Source: an uncultured Dorea sp.
GTDB lineage: Bacteria > Bacillota > Clostridia > Lachnospirales > Lachnospiraceae
DNA length: 43,085 nt
Direction of reading: 5' to 3'
NCBI GenBank assembly: GCA_947388185.1
Contig: CANDQP010000014.1
Span: 1 to 43,085, forward strand
Shown here: in pieces, positions 34,540 to 42,256 of the stretch
Layout: each line of letters opens with the position of its first letter
How positions within the stretch are numbered: position 1 is the stretch's first letter
Position numbers and translations under genes: made by a program
Notes under the pieces: model-generated
What the model saw: the letters and a program-made list of their open reading frames with translations, nothing else
What the model was told of the DNA's origin: nothing
Database searches by the model: none

Positions 34540-34776
34540 TTATTCACAGATATAAGCCTTCAACGCGTCAAGGATTGTGTCGATCACTGCGGTGTCGGCG
34601 TGGATGTTAAGGTCGATCGGCTTGGAGAGATCCAGGCTGAAGATACCCATGATGGACTTGGCGTCAATTACATATCTGCCGGATACCAGATCGAAGTCAT
34701 AATCGAATTTGGTGATATCATTTACAAAAGATTTTACCTTGTCAATAGAGTTTAATGATATCTGAACTGTTTTCAT
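34540..34776 (-). CDS. HPr-like protein lacking the active-site His
   Basis: 78 residues. The fold matches HPr, the PTS phosphocarrier: a strand ('VQISLN'), then helix, then 'DAKSIMGIFSL' with Ser41 at the place of HPr Ser46, and a C-terminal helix. At the spot of the phospho-accepting His15 ('GIHARP' in HPr) it has 'SIDKVK', so Asp12 replaces His and no Arg17 is present. It therefore cannot carry PTS phosphate in the usual way but could still be regulated through Ser41 as Crh is. AGGGAGG at 34785-34791 fixes the start; a longer upstream reading has no family similarity. It is divergent from mtaB. Confidence 0.85.
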   Translation of the reverse strand: MKTVQISLNSIDKVKSFVNDITKFDYDFDLVSGRYVIDAKSIMGIFSLDLSKPIDLNIHADTAVIDTILDALKAYICE

Positions 34777-34923
34777 TGGAAAATACCTCCCTGTCAATGA
34801 TTCTATATTGTGTTTGTTATTTACAGCAGACTTGCCAGCAAGTAACTGTTGTATATCCATCTTAAGAGGAAGAGATGGAAAAGTCAAGAAACAATTTGCA
34901 AAAGTTGGAAAAAAGGAGAAATT

Positions 34924-36240
34924 ATGAAAAAGGCGGCATTACATAATCTGGGGTGTAAGGTGAACGGGTATGAGACGGAGGCGATGCAGGAGCTGTTGGT
35001 GAAGAACGGATATGAGATCGTACCGTTTCAGGATACGGCGGATGTCTATATCGTGAATACCTGCACGGTCACCAATGTGGCGGACCGCAAGTCAAGGCAG
35101 ATGCTGCACCGGGCGAGAAAGAGGAATCCGGATGCGGTTGTGGTGGCATGCGGCTGCTATGTACAGGCGAAGCAGGGGGAGCTAGACGAGAGCGTGGATA
35201 TTGTGATCGGGAATAACCGGAAGAAGGATCTGATCGAGATACTTAAGGCTTACGAGGATAACAGGAAGGGACAGATCGGGGCAGAAGCAGGAAGCTTCCG
35301 TGACAGGCGCGTGGAACTGGCGGATATTAACCGTGTCAGGGAGTATGAAGAGCTTAGGCTTGAGAGTACGGCAGAGCATACCCGTGTCTATGTGAAGGTC
35401 CAGGACGGGTGCAACCAGTTCTGTTCCTACTGTATCATCCCCTATGCCAGAGGGCGTGTCAGAAGCCGGAGCAGGGACAGTGTGACAGGAGAAGTACGGC
35501 AATTGGCGGACAATGGCTATAAGGAAGTGGTGCTGACGGGAATTCACCTGAGCTCTTATGGTGTTGATACGGGAGACAGCCTGTTGGGGCTGATCCATGC
35601 GATACATGAGATCCCCGGGATCAGGCGGATCCGCCTGGGTTCCCTGGAACCCGGGATCATCACGGAGGAATTCGCGGCTGCGATCGCAAAGCTTCCCAAG
35701 ATCTGCCCGCATTTCCATCTGTCTCTGCAGAGCGGCTGCGATGCGACCCTTCGGAGGATGAACCGCCGGTATACATCCGGGGAATATTATGAGAAATGTA
35801 CCCTCCTGCGGAAATATTTCGCCCGTCCGGCCTTGACGACGGATGTGATCGTTGGATTCCCCGGCGAGACGGAAGAAGAATATGCGAAGTCCAGGGCGTT
35901 TATAGACAAGGTGGATTTCTATGAGACCCATGTGTTCAAATATTCGAAGCGGACCGGAACAAGGGCGGCTATGATGGAGAACCAGGTACCGGAGGAGATC
36001 AAGAACAGAAGGAGCAGCGACCTGCTTGCCCTTGGAAGAAGAAAACGCGGGGAATATGAAGAAGAGCTGATCGGGACGGTGCAGGAGGTTCTGATGGAAG
36101 AAGATTTCCTTGTAGAGGGAGAGCGGTATCAGGTCGGTCATACCAGAGAATATGTGAAGGTTGGACAGAAAACGGACGAAAACAGGGTGAATCAGATAGT
36201 AAATGTAGAAATTAAGAATCGTTTGCAAATAATGCATTGA
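34924..36240 (+). CDS. mtaB: tRNA t6A37 methylthiotransferase
   Basis: 438 residues. A radical-SAM methylthiotransferase that adds a 2-methylthio group to t6A37 in tRNAs reading ANN codons. The N-terminal cluster Cys11, Cys47 and Cys78 ('NLGCK', 'NTCTV', 'CGCY') binds the auxiliary 4Fe-4S; the radical-SAM motif is 'CNQFCSYC' (Cys163, Cys167, Cys170). 'GCNQFCSYCIIPYARGRVRSR' (spread over neighbouring residues) and 'TTDVIVGFPGETEEEY' mark the MtaB rather than the MiaB subfamily. The C-terminal ~60 residues form the TRAM-like RNA-binding domain. ATG 34924 follows AAGGAG; the longer upstream frame lacks similarity. Confidence 0.96.
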   Translation: MKKAALHNLGCKVNGYETEAMQELLVKNGYEIVPFQDTADVYIVNTCTVTNVADRKSRQMLHRARKRNPDAVVVACGCYVQAKQGELDESVDIVIGNNRKKDLIEILKAYEDNRKGQIGAEAGSFRDRRVELADINRVREYEELRLESTAEHTRVYVKVQDGCNQFCSYCIIPYARGRVRSRSRDSVTGEVRQLADNGYKEVVLTGIHLSSYGVDTGDSLLGLIHAIHEIPGIRRIRLGSLEPGIITEEFAAAIAKLPKICPHFHLSLQSGCDATLRRMNRRYTSGEYYEKCTLLRKYFARPALTTDVIVGFPGETEEEYAKSRAFIDKVDFYETHVFKYSKRTGTRAAMMENQVPEEIKNRRSSDLLALGRRKRGEYEEELIGTVQEVLMEEDFLVEGERYQVGHTREYVKVGQKTDENRVNQIVNVEIKNRLQIMH

Positions 36241-36265
36241 ATTTTTCCGGTCAATGGGTTAGAAT
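36237..36265 (+). promoter_or_regulatory. Predicted sigma-A promoter for ireB operon
   Basis: TTGAAT (36237-36242, overlapping the mtaB stop), a 17-bp spacer and TAGAAT (36260-36265). It would start transcription ~25 bp before the ireB ATG and could serve ireB-ruvX-DUF1292-fur-rnj. Confidence 0.65.
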
Positions 36266-36297
36266 AACAGTGAAGTATTTTTGGAGGACGTGAGTAT

Positions 36298-36561
36298 ATG
36301 AGAGATTTAAGCAGCACACAGTTTTTTCAGGTAGAAAGCGGTCCGCAGATTCAGGCAAAAGATATACTTGAGATTGTGTACAGGGCATTAAGCGAAAAAG
36401 GATATAATCCGGTGAACCAGATTGTGGGATATATTATGTCAGGGGATCCGACATATATTACAAGTTACGACGGCGCGAGAAGTCTGATCATGAAGATGGA
36501 GCGGGATGAACTGGTAGAAGAGATGCTCAGGACGTATATCGAGCATAATAAGTGGGTATAA
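36298..36561 (+). CDS. ireB: IreB-family regulatory phosphoprotein
   Basis: 87 residues, the normal UPF0297/IreB size. 'STQFF' near the N-terminus holds Thr7, at the region phosphorylated by the PASTA kinase IreK in Enterococcus. 'EKGYNPVNQIVGYIMSGDPTYITSY' is strongly conserved in the family. In enterococci IreB dampens cephalosporin resistance. GGAGG at 36283-36287. Next to ruvX, as in most Firmicutes. Confidence 0.96.
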   Translation: MRDLSSTQFFQVESGPQIQAKDILEIVYRALSEKGYNPVNQIVGYIMSGDPTYITSYDGARSLIMKMERDELVEEMLRTYIEHNKWV

Positions 36562-36564
36562 TCT

Positions 36565-37008
36565 ATGAGAATCATGGGACTGGACTACGGTTCTAAGACG
36601 GTGGGCGTAGCGATCAGTGACCCTTTGGGGATCACTGCCCAGGGAATAGAGACGATTTGCCGTAAGGATGAGAACAAGCTGCGCAGAACCTGTGCGCGTA
36701 TTGAGAACCTGATCAGCGAGTATGAGGTGGGGCAGATTGTACTTGGACTTCCGAAGCACATGAACAATGATATCGGAGATCGGGCCAGACGGTCCATGGA
36801 ATTCGGGGAGATGCTTAGACGGCGGACCGGCCTTGAGGTCGTGATGTGGGACGAGCGTCTGACTACTGTAGAAGCAGAGCGGACTTTAATTGAGAATAAG
36901 GTTAGGAGAGAGGACCGCAAGAAATATATCGATAAGATTGCGGCTGTTTTTATATTGCAGGGATATCTGGATTATAAAGCAGGAGTTCAGATCCAGGATC
37001 ATTTTTGA
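36565..37008 (+). CDS. ruvX: Pre-16S rRNA nuclease / Holliday-junction resolvase-like YqgF
   Basis: 147 residues. An RNase H-like fold with '[18 protein letters not shown]' (Asp7 is the first catalytic acid), '[11 protein letters not shown]', 'WDERLTT' and the terminal '[14 protein letters not shown]' with the last Asp. In E. coli YqgF matures the 5' end of 16S rRNA; annotation as a resolvase is historic. It starts 4 bp after ireB. Confidence 0.95.
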   Translation: MRIMGLDYGSKTVGVAISDPLGITAQGIETICRKDENKLRRTCARIENLISEYEVGQIVLGLPKHMNNDIGDRARRSMEFGEMLRRRTGLEVVMWDERLTTVEAERTLIENKVRREDRKKYIDKIAAVFILQGYLDYKAGVQIQDHF

Positions 37009-37017
37009 GGTGTATAT

Positions 37018-37278
37018 ATGGAGAAGATAAGATTCAGGTCGGAAGAGATGCAGGAAGAAGTGGACCTTTTTGTACTTGAACAGACGAAGGTGAACGGAGT
37101 ATCCTATATTCTGGTGACAGATTCAGACGAGGGCGACGCGGAGTGCCTGATCCTGAAGGAGATGACGAAGGAGACGGCGGCAGACAGTATCTATGAGATC
37201 GTGGAGGATGATGTGGAGCTTACGGCTGTTTCGAAGGTGTTTGAGGAGCTGCTTGAGGATATCGAGATCGAAAGGTAA
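37018..37278 (+). CDS. DUF1292 (UPF0473) protein
   Basis: 86 residues, acidic. 'FVLEQTKVNGVSYILVTD' and 'EDDVELTAVSKVFEELLEDIEIE' match the DUF1292 family, which is found beside ireB and ruvX across Firmicutes. Its function is not known. GAGGTG, overlapping the ruvX stop, is the ribosome binding site. Confidence 0.93.
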   Translation: MEKIRFRSEEMQEEVDLFVLEQTKVNGVSYILVTDSDEGDAECLILKEMTKETAADSIYEIVEDDVELTAVSKVFEELLEDIEIER

Positions 37279-37284
37279 TATACT

Positions 37285-37740
37285 ATGTCCATCAGTAAAG
37301 AGAATTTCAAAAAAATGCTCAAAGATAAGGGTCTTAAGGTAACCAATCAGAGGTTGCTTGTATTAGAGGTACTTGCAGATCATCGCGATAAGCATATGAC
37401 TGCAGAAGACATTTATGAGCTGGTGAAGGAAGACTATCCGGAGATCGGACTGGCTACTATTTACCGGACAGTGCAATTGTTACGGGAAATGCAATTGGTG
37501 GATCGGATCAATCTTGATGATGGATGCCTGCGCTATGAGATCAGCGATTTGTTTGACGGGGAAACAAAGCATCATCATCACCATTTGATATGTAAGACAT
37601 GTGGGAAAGTGGTTCCGTTTGAAGAAGACCTCCTGGATGAACTGGAGCGTCTGGTTGAGCAGGAGACGGGCTTCCAGGTGTCAGACCACGAATTAAAGTT
37701 CTACGGACAATGCGAAGAGTGCTTGACAAAGCAGAGATAG
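37285..37740 (+). CDS. Fur-family metalloregulator
   Basis: 151 residues. A winged helix (~15-80) with 'GLKVTNQRLLVLEVL' and 'EIGLATIYRTVQLL' as the DNA-recognition helix, then a metal-binding dimer domain: 'HHHHHLICKTCGKVVPFEED' with the Cys-x-x-Cys pair, and 'CEECL' as the second Cys pair of the structural zinc site. Whether it senses iron, zinc or peroxide cannot be told from these residues. It follows DUF1292 by 6 bp and lies 31 bp before rnj. Confidence 0.92.
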   Translation: MSISKENFKKMLKDKGLKVTNQRLLVLEVLADHRDKHMTAEDIYELVKEDYPEIGLATIYRTVQLLREMQLVDRINLDDGCLRYEISDLFDGETKHHHHHLICKTCGKVVPFEEDLLDELERLVEQETGFQVSDHELKFYGQCEECLTKQR

Positions 37741-37771
37741 TAAGAACGGAGACGCACGTGGAGGTGTAAAC

Positions 37772-39439
37772 TTGAAGAAAGAAAACAATGGAAAATTGCG
37801 AATCATTCCGCTTGGAGGCTTGGAGAAGATAGGAATGAACATCACTGCCTTCGAATATGAAGACAGTATTATTGTCGTGGATTGCGGTCTGGCATTCCCG
37901 GAGGACGATATGCTGGGGATCGACCTTGTGATCCCGGACGTTACCTACCTGAAGGATAATATCCAGAAGGTGAAGGGGTTTGTGATCACCCATGGACATG
38001 AAGATCATATCGGCGCACTGTGTTATGTGCTGAGAGAGATGAATCTTCCGATCTATGCGACAAAGCTTACAATGGGAATCATCGAGAGGAAGCTTACGGA
38101 GCATAACCTGCTCAGGACGACACGCAGGAAAGTGGTGAAGCATGGGCAGTCGATCAACCTGGGACAGTTCAGGATCGAATTCATCAAGACGAACCACAGT
38201 ATTCAGGACGCGGCGGCGCTGGCGTTATATTCCCCGGCCGGTATCGTCGTGCATACGGGAGATTTCAAGGTGGATTATACTCCGGTATTCGGAGATGCGA
38301 TAGATCTGCAGCGGTTTGCGGAGATCGGGAAGAAGGGCGTGCTTGCCCTGATGTCGGACAGCACCAATGCAGAGCGCAAGGGCTTCACGCAGTCGGAGCG
38401 GACGGTCGGGATCACTTTCGACCATATTTTCGCGGAACATCAGAACACGAGGATCATTATTGCGACCTTTGCGTCCAATGTGGACCGTGTGCAGCAGATC
38501 ATCAATTCTGCCTGCAAATATGACCGCAAGGTAGTCGTAGAGGGGCGCAGCATGGTCAATATCATCCAGGTAGCCCAGGAATTGGGGTATCTGAATGTGC
38601 CGGACAAGACACTGATCGAGATCGATCAGCTTAAGAATTATCCGCCGGAGAAGACCGTGCTGATCACGACAGGCAGCCAGGGAGAATCTATGGCGGCGCT
38701 GTCCCGCATGGCGGCGGATGTGCATAAGAAGGTATCGATCATGCCGGGCGATACGGTGATTTTCAGTTCGAACCCGATCCCGGGCAACGAGAAGTCGGTG
38801 TCCAGAGTGATCAACGAGCTGTCGGCGAAAGGGGCGAATGTTATCTTCTCGGACGCTCATGTATCAGGCCATGCATGTCAGGAAGAATTGAAGCTCATCT
38901 ATTCTCTGGTTAAGCCTAAGTACGCGATTCCGGTACATGGAGAGTACCGGCATCTGAAGGCGAATGCGGGCGTTGCGACGACTCTGGGAATCCCTAAGGA
39001 GAATGTATTCATTCTTCATTCAGGCGATGTACTGGAGCTGAATGCTCAGGAAGCGAAGGTGGTGGACAAGGTACACACAGGGGAGATCCTTGTGGACGGT
39101 CTTGGCGTAGGCGATGTAGGCAATATCGTGCTGCGCGACAGACAGCATCTTGCAGAGGACGGTATCCTGATCGTGGTACTCACCCTGGAGAAGGGAAGCA
39201 ATCAGCTTCTTGCAGGGCCGGATATCGTATCCCGCGGTTTTGTGTATGTCAGAGAGTCCGAAGGCTTGATGGAAGAAGCCAGGAAGGTTGTGTCGGATGC
39301 GGTGGAGGATTGCCTTCTGCACCAGCGTAATGCGGATTGGAGTAAGATCAAGATGGTGATCCGGGATACCATGAATGAATTTATCTGGAAGAGGACCAAG
39401 AGGAAGCCGATGGTGCTCCCGATTATTATGGATGTGTAA
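37772..39439 (+). CDS. rnj: Ribonuclease J
   Basis: 555 residues, normal for RNase J. A metallo-beta-lactamase/beta-CASP nuclease of 5'-exo and endo type, central to mRNA turnover in Gram-positives. The zinc motif 'HGHEDHIGAL' starts at His74; 'HTGDFKVD', 'SDSTNAERKGFTQSE', 'TGSQGE' and 'SGHA' (beta-CASP and late metal His) are in order. The start is TTG at 37772 with GGAGGTG just upstream, agreeing with the 'KLRIIPLGGLEKIGMN' family beginning. Copy number relative to rnjA/rnjB cannot be judged here. Confidence 0.96.
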   Translation: MKKENNGKLRIIPLGGLEKIGMNITAFEYEDSIIVVDCGLAFPEDDMLGIDLVIPDVTYLKDNIQKVKGFVITHGHEDHIGALCYVLREMNLPIYATKLTMGIIERKLTEHNLLRTTRRKVVKHGQSINLGQFRIEFIKTNHSIQDAAALALYSPAGIVVHTGDFKVDYTPVFGDAIDLQRFAEIGKKGVLALMSDSTNAERKGFTQSERTVGITFDHIFAEHQNTRIIIATFASNVDRVQQIINSACKYDRKVVVEGRSMVNIIQVAQELGYLNVPDKTLIEIDQLKNYPPEKTVLITTGSQGESMAALSRMAADVHKKVSIMPGDTVIFSSNPIPGNEKSVSRVINELSAKGANVIFSDAHVSGHACQEELKLIYSLVKPKYAIPVHGEYRHLKANAGVATTLGIPKENVFILHSGDVLELNAQEAKVVDKVHTGEILVDGLGVGDVGNIVLRDRQHLAEDGILIVVLTLEKGSNQLLAGPDIVSRGFVYVRESEGLMEEARKVVSDAVEDCLLHQRNADWSKIKMVIRDTMNEFIWKRTKRKPMVLPIIMDV

Positions 39440-39458
39440 AAATATATAAAAGTCAGGG

Positions 39459-39501
39459 GGCTGCCGAAGAGGATGTGATCTTTAGGCAGCCTTCGGTTTT
39501 T
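39459..39501 (+). terminator. Predicted terminator after rnj
   Basis: GGCTGCC (39459-39465) pairs with GGCAGCC (39485-39491), with partial extra pairing inside. It is followed by TTCGG then TTTTT (39497-39501), so the T-run is 5 bases away, less than ideal. Confidence 0.6.
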
Positions 39502-39517
39502 AATGCCAACTATAGTT

Positions 39518-39546
39518 TTGACATTATGATACAATGGTGATATATT
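39518..39546 (+). promoter_or_regulatory. Near-consensus sigma-A promoter for the sensor kinase
   Basis: TTGACA (39518-39523, perfect), a 17-bp spacer, TATATT (39541-39546). Predicted start ~39553, about 60 bp before the kinase ATG at 39612. The 39440-39611 gap otherwise holds the rnj terminator. Confidence 0.78.
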
Positions 39547-39611
39547 AATAGAGTAGTAGTTTGGTTTTATATACGGGGAATGATTGGCGATTCCTAAGGT
39601 GAACTTGCAGT

Positions 39612-42200
39612 ATGAGAGAGAAAAAGAAAAGAAAAAGAGCGCGCAAAAGTATTATCTTGCTTATTATTTTTATTATGGTTTTTGCTGTTCTGGGGACGGT
39701 GGTAATTTCCGTTACGTCCAGGATATCCAGGGAGATGTCTGCCTCGGCGATTGATAATCTGAGCGAGAGTCTGAAGCTGATCAAGAACACCATAGAGACG
39801 ATCCTGCATAAAGAAGCGGAATTTCAGAAGCTTCTTGCGAAGGAGATCGTGAATTCAGGAGATTTGGATGAATTTCTTCTTTCATGCGAAGACAATGATA
39901 CGATGGTGAAGATATCGCTGATACGGTCGGGAGAGACGGAAGGGATAACTAGCAGGGGAGAAGAGTTTTCAGAAGAAGGGCTTGATTTTTCCGCGGGGAA
40001 GACGGTCGACGGCCTGCCGATATCCAAGTCGTATGTGAACAGCATGGGAACCTGGGCCTACACGATGAAGTGCCCGATCACAGAAGACGGTGAAGAGATC
40101 GCGACGCTTTATATAGAATATATCTATGATTCACTGGATGAAGCGCTGCCGGACAAATTTTACAATAAGAGCGCGAAGCTGTACATTATGGATGCATACA
40201 GCGAGCGGCTGGTGCTTAAGCCTAAGGGGATCGGTGAACGTGACGCAGGGCATCTGAATCTGGAGGATTTCTACCACGCTAACAAGATCCTTGAAGAGGA
40301 CGTCCAGAATCACATCAACGAGAGCGTGCGGACCGGACAGAACGTAATGTTCTACCATGAGATACAGAACAAGGATTCGCTGATCTATATGTGGGGGGTG
40401 AACCAGGGGACGCTCTATCTGATCGGATATGTGCCGATCGAGGCGATACAGAGGGAAGGCGACGCGGTCAACCAGAACATGTTTATCGTGGTGGCCGTTA
40501 TGCTGTGCGCGTTCCTGGGATGCTGCGTAGGATATTTCTTGTATGAGAAGCAGCAGAGGAAGATCAGGGCGGAGAGAGAGGCAGAGAGGGAAGTCCATAA
40601 CAAGCAGCTTACGGAAGCGCTGCAGACTGCGCAGATTGCGAATAATTCCAAGACCATGTTTCTGTCGAATATGTCGCATGATATCCGAACCCCGATGAAT
40701 GCGATCTTAGGATTTGCAACATTGCTTGCGAAGGATGCACAGGATCCGGATAAGGTAAAGGAATATACGAAGAAGATCACAGCGTCAGGGCAGCATTTGC
40801 TCAGCCTGATCAATGACGTACTGGATATATCTAAGATAGAGAGCGGTAAGGTCGTGCTCACGATCGGAGAGTTTGCGCTGAATGACATGATTTCTTCCGT
40901 GGACGCGATCATACGTCCGGCCGCCAAGGCAAAGGGACAGAAGTTCAGTATCTCGGTGACGGGGATCAAGCATGAGCGTCTGATCGGAGATGAGACCAGG
41001 ATCAACCAAATTCTGATCAATCTTCTGTCGAATGCTGTAAAGTACACACAGGAGGGCGGAAGTATCTGGCTTCGTTTTATCGGGATGAATCAGCATTCCA
41101 ATCAGTATGAGCATATCAGGATCGAGGTTGAGGATAACGGGTACGGTATGACCGCGGAATATCTGGAGACGATCTTTGACGCGTTTACCAGGGCGGAGAA
41201 CAGTACGACGAATAAGGTCCAGGGCACCGGTCTTGGCATGGCGATCACGAAGAATATCGTCGAGCTTATGGGAGGTACCATTGCGGTTGTAAGCGAGATG
41301 GATCAGGGAAGCCTGTTCACGGTAGATCTGGAGCTTCGGATACCGGATGTAGAGGCGGATGAGCAGTTCTGGGAGCAGAACGGCGTCGCGAGGATCCTTG
41401 TAGTGGATGATGAGGACGATATCTGCACGGGCATTCAGATGTTGATGGAGGAGTCCGGCGTACAGGTAGAGATCGCCCATGACAAAGAGGCGGCGCTTGA
41501 TATGCTTAAGCATGCTTCCGATAAGGGAGAAGAATACCAGGTGATCCTGGCAGGCTGGAATATTCCGGGGATGAGAGTAATAGAGACGGCTAGGCAGATA
41601 CGGAAGGCAGTTCCGGAACATACGCCGATCCTGCTGCTGTCGGCATTTGACTGGGAAGAGATAAGGGAAGAAGCGCTGGATGCCGGAATCAGCGGATTCC
41701 TCGCCAAACCATTTTTCGTGTCAGCCCTTAAGGAAAAGCTTATGGAGCTCCTTGCGGAACAGAGTGACAAGGGAGAGTACGAGAAGCTGTGCGAGGAAGG
41801 AGGTCTTGAAGGAAGACGGTTCCTTGTGGCAGAGGATAATGAGATCAATGCGGAGATCTTATCGGAGCTGCTGGATATAGAAGAAGCGGTCTGTGAGATC
41901 GTAGAAAACGGCAAGCTGGCAGTTGAACGGTTTAATGAGACAGAACCGGGAAGCTATGACGCGATCCTGATGGACGTCCAGATGCCGGTAATGAACGGAT
42001 ATGAAGCAGCCAGGGCGATCAGGGCGCTGGAACGCGATGACGCGAAGCTGATACCGATCATCGCGATGACGGCGAACGCTTTTGCAGAGGATGTAAAGGA
42101 CGCCATGGATGCAGGGATGGACGCACATATCGCGAAGCCGATAGATATGCTGGTATTGAAGAGGACGTTAAGCCTCTATCTTGCCAGGGATGATGCTTGA
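39612..42200 (+). CDS. Hybrid sensor histidine kinase with two receivers
   Basis: 862 residues. TM1 (~14-36) and TM2 (~290-311) enclose an extracellular sensing domain of ~250 residues, probably Cache-like. A charged coiled coil (~315-345) leads to a dimerisation domain with 'MSHDIRTPMNAILGF', His356 being the phosphorylated residue. The ATPase follows: 'INQILINLLSNAVKYT' (N box), 'VEDNGYGM' (G1), 'GTGLGMAI' (G2). Receiver 1 (~594-715) keeps the acidic pair 'DDED' (599-602) but has Gly648 where the phospho-acceptor Asp should be ('VILAGWNIPGM'). Receiver 2 (~735-860) is intact with Asp788 ('LMDVQMPVMNG'). No output DNA-binding domain is present. AAGGTGA lies before the ATG. Confidence 0.93.
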   Translation: MREKKKRKRARKSIILLIIFIMVFAVLGTVVISVTSRISREMSASAIDNLSESLKLIKNTIETILHKEAEFQKLLAKEIVNSGDLDEFLLSCEDNDTMVKISLIRSGETEGITSRGEEFSEEGLDFSAGKTVDGLPISKSYVNSMGTWAYTMKCPITEDGEEIATLYIEYIYDSLDEALPDKFYNKSAKLYIMDAYSERLVLKPKGIGERDAGHLNLEDFYHANKILEEDVQNHINESVRTGQNVMFYHEIQNKDSLIYMWGVNQGTLYLIGYVPIEAIQREGDAVNQNMFIVVAVMLCAFLGCCVGYFLYEKQQRKIRAEREAEREVHNKQLTEALQTAQIANNSKTMFLSNMSHDIRTPMNAILGFATLLAKDAQDPDKVKEYTKKITASGQHLLSLINDVLDISKIESGKVVLTIGEFALNDMISSVDAIIRPAAKAKGQKFSISVTGIKHERLIGDETRINQILINLLSNAVKYTQEGGSIWLRFIGMNQHSNQYEHIRIEVEDNGYGMTAEYLETIFDAFTRAENSTTNKVQGTGLGMAITKNIVELMGGTIAVVSEMDQGSLFTVDLELRIPDVEADEQFWEQNGVARILVVDDEDDICTGIQMLMEESGVQVEIAHDKEAALDMLKHASDKGEEYQVILAGWNIPGMRVIETARQIRKAVPEHTPILLLSAFDWEEIREEALDAGISGFLAKPFFVSALKEKLMELLAEQSDKGEYEKLCEEGGLEGRRFLVAEDNEINAEILSELLDIEEAVCEIVENGKLAVERFNETEPGSYDAILMDVQMPVMNGYEAARAIRALERDDAKLIPIIAMTANAFAEDVKDAMDAGMDAHIAKPIDMLVLKRTLSLYLARDDA

Positions 42201-42256
42201 ATCGGGGATTGCAAAAAGCGTCAATTTTATAGATATAACGGGAAAGGGAATAATAT

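Noticed and set aside
35182..36237. 351-codon open frame antisense to mtaB
   Set aside because: It mirrors a gene with clear radical-SAM motifs; its own translation looks like random His/Arg/Leu-rich antisense.
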